From Collinsella sp. (GTDB taxonomy: Bacteria; Actinomycetota; Coriobacteriia; Coriobacteriales; Coriobacteriaceae), in assembly GCA_019419645.1 (NCBI GenBank), contig DXZN01000072.1:1-8429 (forward strand): DNA of 8,429 nt, given 5' to 3'. Below the pieces are notes generated by a model that was given only the letters and a program-made list of their open reading frames with translations, was not told where the DNA came from and ran no database searches. This document shows, piece by piece, positions 5,996 through 8,429 of this stretch; the first letter of the stretch is position 1; every line of letters begins with the position of its first letter. The translations under genes and the position numbers were made by a program.

Positions 5996-6220
5996 GTGCC
6001 CTGCGTCTTTATGGGTCTTGCCACGTCGTTCTTCACGTTTATGCTGCAGCAGCCGATCAACTTTGGCCACCTCTTCGCATTCTGGGCCTTTGGAATCGCG
6101 CTCGCGGTTTGCCTGGTTATGTCGGGAACGCTCGTGTGCTCGGCAATCTTTGGAAAAGAGCGCGCTATTCAGGCGCTTACGCCGCTCGATGTGCTCGGGG
6201 CGCAGCAGAACCATAAATAA
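5996..6220 (+). pseudogene. truncated integral membrane protein remnant
   Basis: Seventy-four codons with two clear hydrophobic segments (about residues 3-17 and 26-52), the second followed by GKERAIQ, and an ordinary polar tail ending NHK. The composition looks like the C-terminal part of a real two-helix membrane protein. The frame is open back to the stop at 5948-5950, but that upstream part is repeat-derived DNA. The available starts (GTG 5996, ATG 6011) have no ribosome binding site. The simplest reading is that the 5' part of the gene was lost where the palindromic array now ends. A short functional membrane peptide is the alternative. I do not recognise the family with confidence. A DUF2798-type protein is one possibility by appearance only. 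Confidence 0.5.
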
Positions 6221-6235
6221 GAAAAACTCGATTAT

Positions 6236-6273
6236 CAGGGGGGCGGACGCCGTGAAGCACACCGCCCCCCCTG
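6236..6273. repeat. G/C-run hairpin downstream of the membrane protein remnant
   Basis: GGGGGGCGG (6238-6246) pairs with CCGCCCCCC (6262-6270), a 9-bp stem. CA and TG extend it past a bulged C, and a small inner GTG/CAC pairing lies in the loop. It follows the remnant's TAA by 15 bases, so it may be its old terminator, but there is no T run on the + strand. Confidence 0.45.
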
Positions 6274-6382
6274 TACGTGTGGCGCCAGGGCCATGCGCTC
6301 GAAAGCGTTGCCCAAACGCATGGTTCATCCGCACAAAGCCCATGGTCGCTATGGGCAAACATCGGTGCGCCTGCACATGGCT

Positions 6383-6411
6383 TTGAGTCTGTTTTCGAGC
6401 GAAAGTATGGC
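6383..6411 (+). promoter_or_regulatory. candidate promoter for the flavoprotein gene
   Basis: TTGAGT (6383-6388) and TATGGC (6406-6411) are 17 bases apart, which would give a leader of about 60 bases. The -10 match is weak. The rest of 6274-6477 has several short inverted repeats (CCATGCG at 6291 with CGCATGG at 6317; GCCCAT at 6338 with ATGGGC at 6351) but no gene that I can support. Confidence 0.3.
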
Positions 6412-6477
6412 TGTCGATACGCATGCAATTCGCATGAAGTCCGGGTTCGTCCAAGAGCCCTATAAAGGAGGATTCGC

Positions 6478-7983
6478 ATGAAACAGTTAGAGACCGACGT
6501 CGTTGTCGTTGCCGCGGGTCTGAGTGGCCTTGCCGCAGCGGTCGCTGCAGCCGAGGCAGGCGCTCGCGTCATTGCCCTGGAGAAGGCCCCCATTACCGGT
6601 GGCGCCGCCAACATGGGCATGGGGCCTGCCGCCGCTGGCTCTCCGCTTCAGAAGGCTTCGATGATCGAGGTCACGCCTGGCGAGCTCTTCCGTCGCCATA
6701 TGTTCTACACCCATTACCAGGTCGATGCTCGCCTGGTGCGCGACTACTACTTTAAGTCGGGCGATACCATCGCATGGCTGCAGGATATGGGCGTGGTGTT
6801 TAACTCCGTGCGTCCGGCGTTCCGCGCCCGCGAGCGCACGCGTGCCTATTCCGACGGCGAGTACACCTGGCATGTCGTGCAGCCCGAGGATGGCTCGGAG
6901 CCCGGTCCTCGCGCGGCGACCACGATGACCAAGCGCATGACCGAGCGTGCCCAGGACCTGGGTGTCGAGTTTATGTTTGAGTGCCCGGGCACCGGCCTTA
7001 TCAAGGGCGAGGACGGCGCCATCTGCGGCGTGACCGCAAAGGACAAGGACGGCGAGGAGTACCAGATCTCGTGTAAGTCCGCGATTGTCGCCACGGGCGG
7101 TTTTGGCAACAACGCCAAGCTCATCAAGGAGAAGCTCGACTTTGAGTGGGGTAAAGACCTGTTCTCGTTTGCCATTCCGGGCATGGACGGCGACGGCATC
7201 AACATGTGCCACGAGGTCGGCGGCGGCCACACCCCGGTGACCATGGAGCTCATGTATCAGATCCCCGACAACATGAACCACTTCTATGTCGAGGGCGCAT
7301 TCCGTCAGCCGTGCTACTGGTGCAACCGCCTGGGCGAGCGCTTTATGCCGGAGGACGAGATCTTCAACACCACCTTTGTCGGCAACGCCATCAACCATCT
7401 TCCCGGCAAGGTCGCCTATGCCATCTTTGATTCCCGTATGCTCAAGCACTGGAAGAAGGATGGTCCGGATATCGTCAGCCACGTTCATCCGCACGACCTG
7501 TACGACGGCTTTGAGGAGCAGTGGAACCGCGACCTGGAGGCCGGCTATCCAGCAATCTGCCAGGCCGATACGCTGGAGGAGCTTGCCGAGAAGGCGGGTA
7601 TCGACGTGGAGGGTCTGCTCGCCAACGTCGACGAGTACAACGAGATGTGCGACAACGGCTGGGACGACATCTTTGAGAAAGAGCGCGAGTTTATGAAGCC
7701 GCTCGAGAAGGGCCCCTTCTATTGCTGCAAGCAGTACTGTGGCGCCTACGGCACCCTGGGCGGCGTGCTCATTAACCACAAGATGGAGGTCATGACCGAC
7801 GACTATGAGGTCATCCCCGGCCTGTACTGCGTTGGCACCGACGCCTGCACCATCTATGGCGACTCCTATAACTACTGCATCCCGGGTAACACCATGGGCT
7901 TCTGCCTTAACTCGGGTCGCATCGCCGGCGAAAACGCCGCCGCAGCCCTCTTTGAGGATGCGGGCGACGAGGAGTGGTCGTAA
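6478..7983 (+). CDS. FAD-dependent oxidoreductase, fumarate reductase/succinate dehydrogenase flavoprotein-like
   Basis: A 501-residue FAD_binding_2-type flavoprotein, expected to reduce or dehydrogenate a small unsaturated or keto substrate that the sequence does not reveal. The N-terminal Rossmann motif is VVVVAAGLSGLAAA (8-21), with the first glycine of GxGxxG replaced by Ala, and Glu35 at the end of the second strand. GGAANMGMG (41-49) contacts FAD. AIVATGGFGNN (202-212), GDGINMCHEVGGG (238-250), LGERF (285-289), GTLGGV (425-430), IPGLYCVG (446-453) and SGRIAGENAA (479-488) complete the family pattern. There is no signal peptide, haem motif or FMN-binding domain, so it is soluble and needs a separate electron donor. 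It holds about 15 cysteines, including CYWC (279-282) and YCCKQYC (415-421). AAAGGAGGA (6464-6472) gives a very strong ribosome binding site. A [2Fe-2S] protein gene follows. Confidence 0.88.
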   Translation: MKQLETDVVVVAAGLSGLAAAVAAAEAGARVIALEKAPITGGAANMGMGPAAAGSPLQKASMIEVTPGELFRRHMFYTHYQVDARLVRDYYFKSGDTIAWLQDMGVVFNSVRPAFRARERTRAYSDGEYTWHVVQPEDGSEPGPRAATTMTKRMTERAQDLGVEFMFECPGTGLIKGEDGAICGVTAKDKDGEEYQISCKSAIVATGGFGNNAKLIKEKLDFEWGKDLFSFAIPGMDGDGINMCHEVGGGHTPVTMELMYQIPDNMNHFYVEGAFRQPCYWCNRLGERFMPEDEIFNTTFVGNAINHLPGKVAYAIFDSRMLKHWKKDGPDIVSHVHPHDLYDGFEEQWNRDLEAGYPAICQADTLEELAEKAGIDVEGLLANVDEYNEMCDNGWDDIFEKEREFMKPLEKGPFYCCKQYCGAYGTLGGVLINHKMEVMTDDYEVIPGLYCVGTDACTIYGDSYNYCIPGNTMGFCLNSGRIAGENAAAALFEDAGDEEWS

Positions 7984-8051
7984 CACCGCAGCTGTTCGCG
8001 CCTGCAGACACCCACGCGTTGGGTGCGGGCGGGGATTTGCCCTACAAGCGA

Positions 8052-8087
8052 GGCGCTCGGGATCGCTTTGATCCCGGGCGCCTTTCT
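8052..8087 (+). terminator. terminator-like hairpin after the flavoprotein gene
   Basis: GGCGCTCGGGATC (8052-8064) pairs with GATCCCGGGCGCC (8070-8082): 13 bp, one G.U, loop GCTTT. TTTCT follows. The stem is strong but the T run is short, so it may be a full or partial terminator separating the flavoprotein from the Fe-S gene. Confidence 0.7.
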
Positions 8088-8116
8088 GGACAAGAGCGAC
8101 GTTTTGAGGGGAACGA

Positions 8117-8409
8117 ATGAAGCTAACGATTAATGGAGCCGAGGTCGAGGCACGCGAAGGGCAAAATGTCCTGGAAGCCGCGCTCGATGCCGGTATCTAT
8201 ATTCCGCATCTGTGTAAACATCCCGATCTTGAGGCCGTCGGCGGATGCCGTCTGTGCATGGTCGAGATCGAAGGCCAAGATGAGCCGGTGTGTGCCTGCA
8301 AGACGCAGGTTGCCGAGGGAATGGTCGTCAACACGACAGGCGAGCAGGCCGAGCGCGTGCGCAAGCTGGCAATGGAGCTTATCTTGGCCACGCATCCCGC
8401 CGATTGCAC
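8117..8409 (+). CDS. [2Fe-2S] ferredoxin-domain protein, NuoG/[FeFe]-hydrogenase/formate dehydrogenase type (partial)
   Basis: About 97 codons of an N-terminal plant-type ferredoxin domain as found in NuoG, HydA and formate dehydrogenase alpha subunits, where it passes electrons between clusters. LTINGAEVEAREGQNVLEAAL starts the beta-grasp fold. Cluster ligands are Cys33, Cys44 and Cys47, with Cys61 (or Cys59) as the fourth. The HPADC motif at 93-97 marks the beginning of the adjacent His-Cys3 cluster segment, where the next expected cysteine would be residue 100. The frame stays open to the window end, but from 8410 the bases are adapter, so residues after Thr98 are not real and the gene is cut by the contig edge. 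The start is supported by GAGGGG (8106-8111), five bases upstream. Which large enzyme this belongs to cannot be decided from the N-terminus. Confidence 0.88.
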
Positions 8410-8429
8410 CTGTCTCTTATACACATCTC
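8410..8429. other. Nextera (Tn5 mosaic end) sequencing adapter, not genomic
   Basis: The final bases CTGTCTCTTATACACATCT plus C are the 19-bp Tn5 mosaic end as used in Nextera libraries, followed by the first base of the i7-side adapter. Translated forward it gives CLLYTS and on the reverse strand MYKRQ, both frequent artefact peptides in assembled metagenomes. There is no transposon here. Confidence 0.97.

Noticed and set aside
5852..6454. 200-residue - strand ORF across the repeats and membrane remnant
   Set aside because: It runs through palindromic repeats, has no ribosome binding site or recognisable domain, and opposes a more protein-like + strand frame.
6487..7986. 499-residue - strand ORF opposite the flavoprotein
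   Set aside because: It mirrors codon bias of the real gene. The + strand has the FAD motifs and a strong ribosome binding site.
8410..8429. Tn5 insertion end
   Set aside because: Only the mosaic end plus one adapter base is present, and it coincides with the end of the window. This is library adapter rather than a transposon.

Overview
This is a high-GC window, most likely from a gut actinobacterium of the Coriobacteriia, with Collinsella as my best guess. That rests on GC-rich codon use, strong AGGAGG-type ribosome binding sites, an Actinobacteria-like initiator tRNA and the large fumarate-reductase-like flavoprotein family. I could not test it by database search. The right end is not genomic: the last 20 bases are a Nextera/Tn5 adapter, so the window ends at an untrimmed contig edge and the final gene is cut there.

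Layout. 1-260: the probable tail of an unseen upstream gene and a terminator hairpin. 261-1079 (-): exonuclease III. 1215-1967 (+): a zinc-binding Sir2 deacylase, divergent from it. 2063-3805 (+): a fused dihydropteroate synthase-HPPK with an odd Ala/Pro/Glu-rich insertion of roughly 125-130 residues. 3806-4507 (+): a biotin-ligase-fold protein that starts on the base after the folP-folK stop and lacks the usual catalytic motifs. A 21-bp-stem hairpin and an AT-rich palindrome lie between this gene and convergent coaX (type III pantothenate kinase, 4681-5454, -). 5651-5727 (+): initiator tRNA-fMet with its own promoter and a strong terminator. 5767-6477: a non-coding, repeat-rich stretch holding palindromic repeats with an 81-bp period and a truncated two-helix membrane protein remnant. 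6478-7983 (+): a Cys-rich FAD-dependent oxidoreductase. 8117 onward (+): the N-terminus of a NuoG/HydA/FdhA-type [2Fe-2S] protein, cut by the adapter.

How the genes fit together. The centre is a cofactor neighbourhood: folate (folP-folK), a biotin-ligase relative and coenzyme A (coaX). birA and coaX are often neighbours in other Gram-positive genomes, which supports reading the degenerate protein as a BirA descendant. The right side looks like the start of a redox locus in which a soluble flavoprotein precedes an iron-sulfur subunit. A terminator-like hairpin between them makes co-transcription uncertain.

I see no complete undescribed system. The points that most deserve follow-up are the DHPS insertion, the BirA-like protein without catalytic residues, the 81-bp palindromic array next to a broken gene, and the flavoprotein plus Fe-S locus whose remainder lies beyond the contig end.
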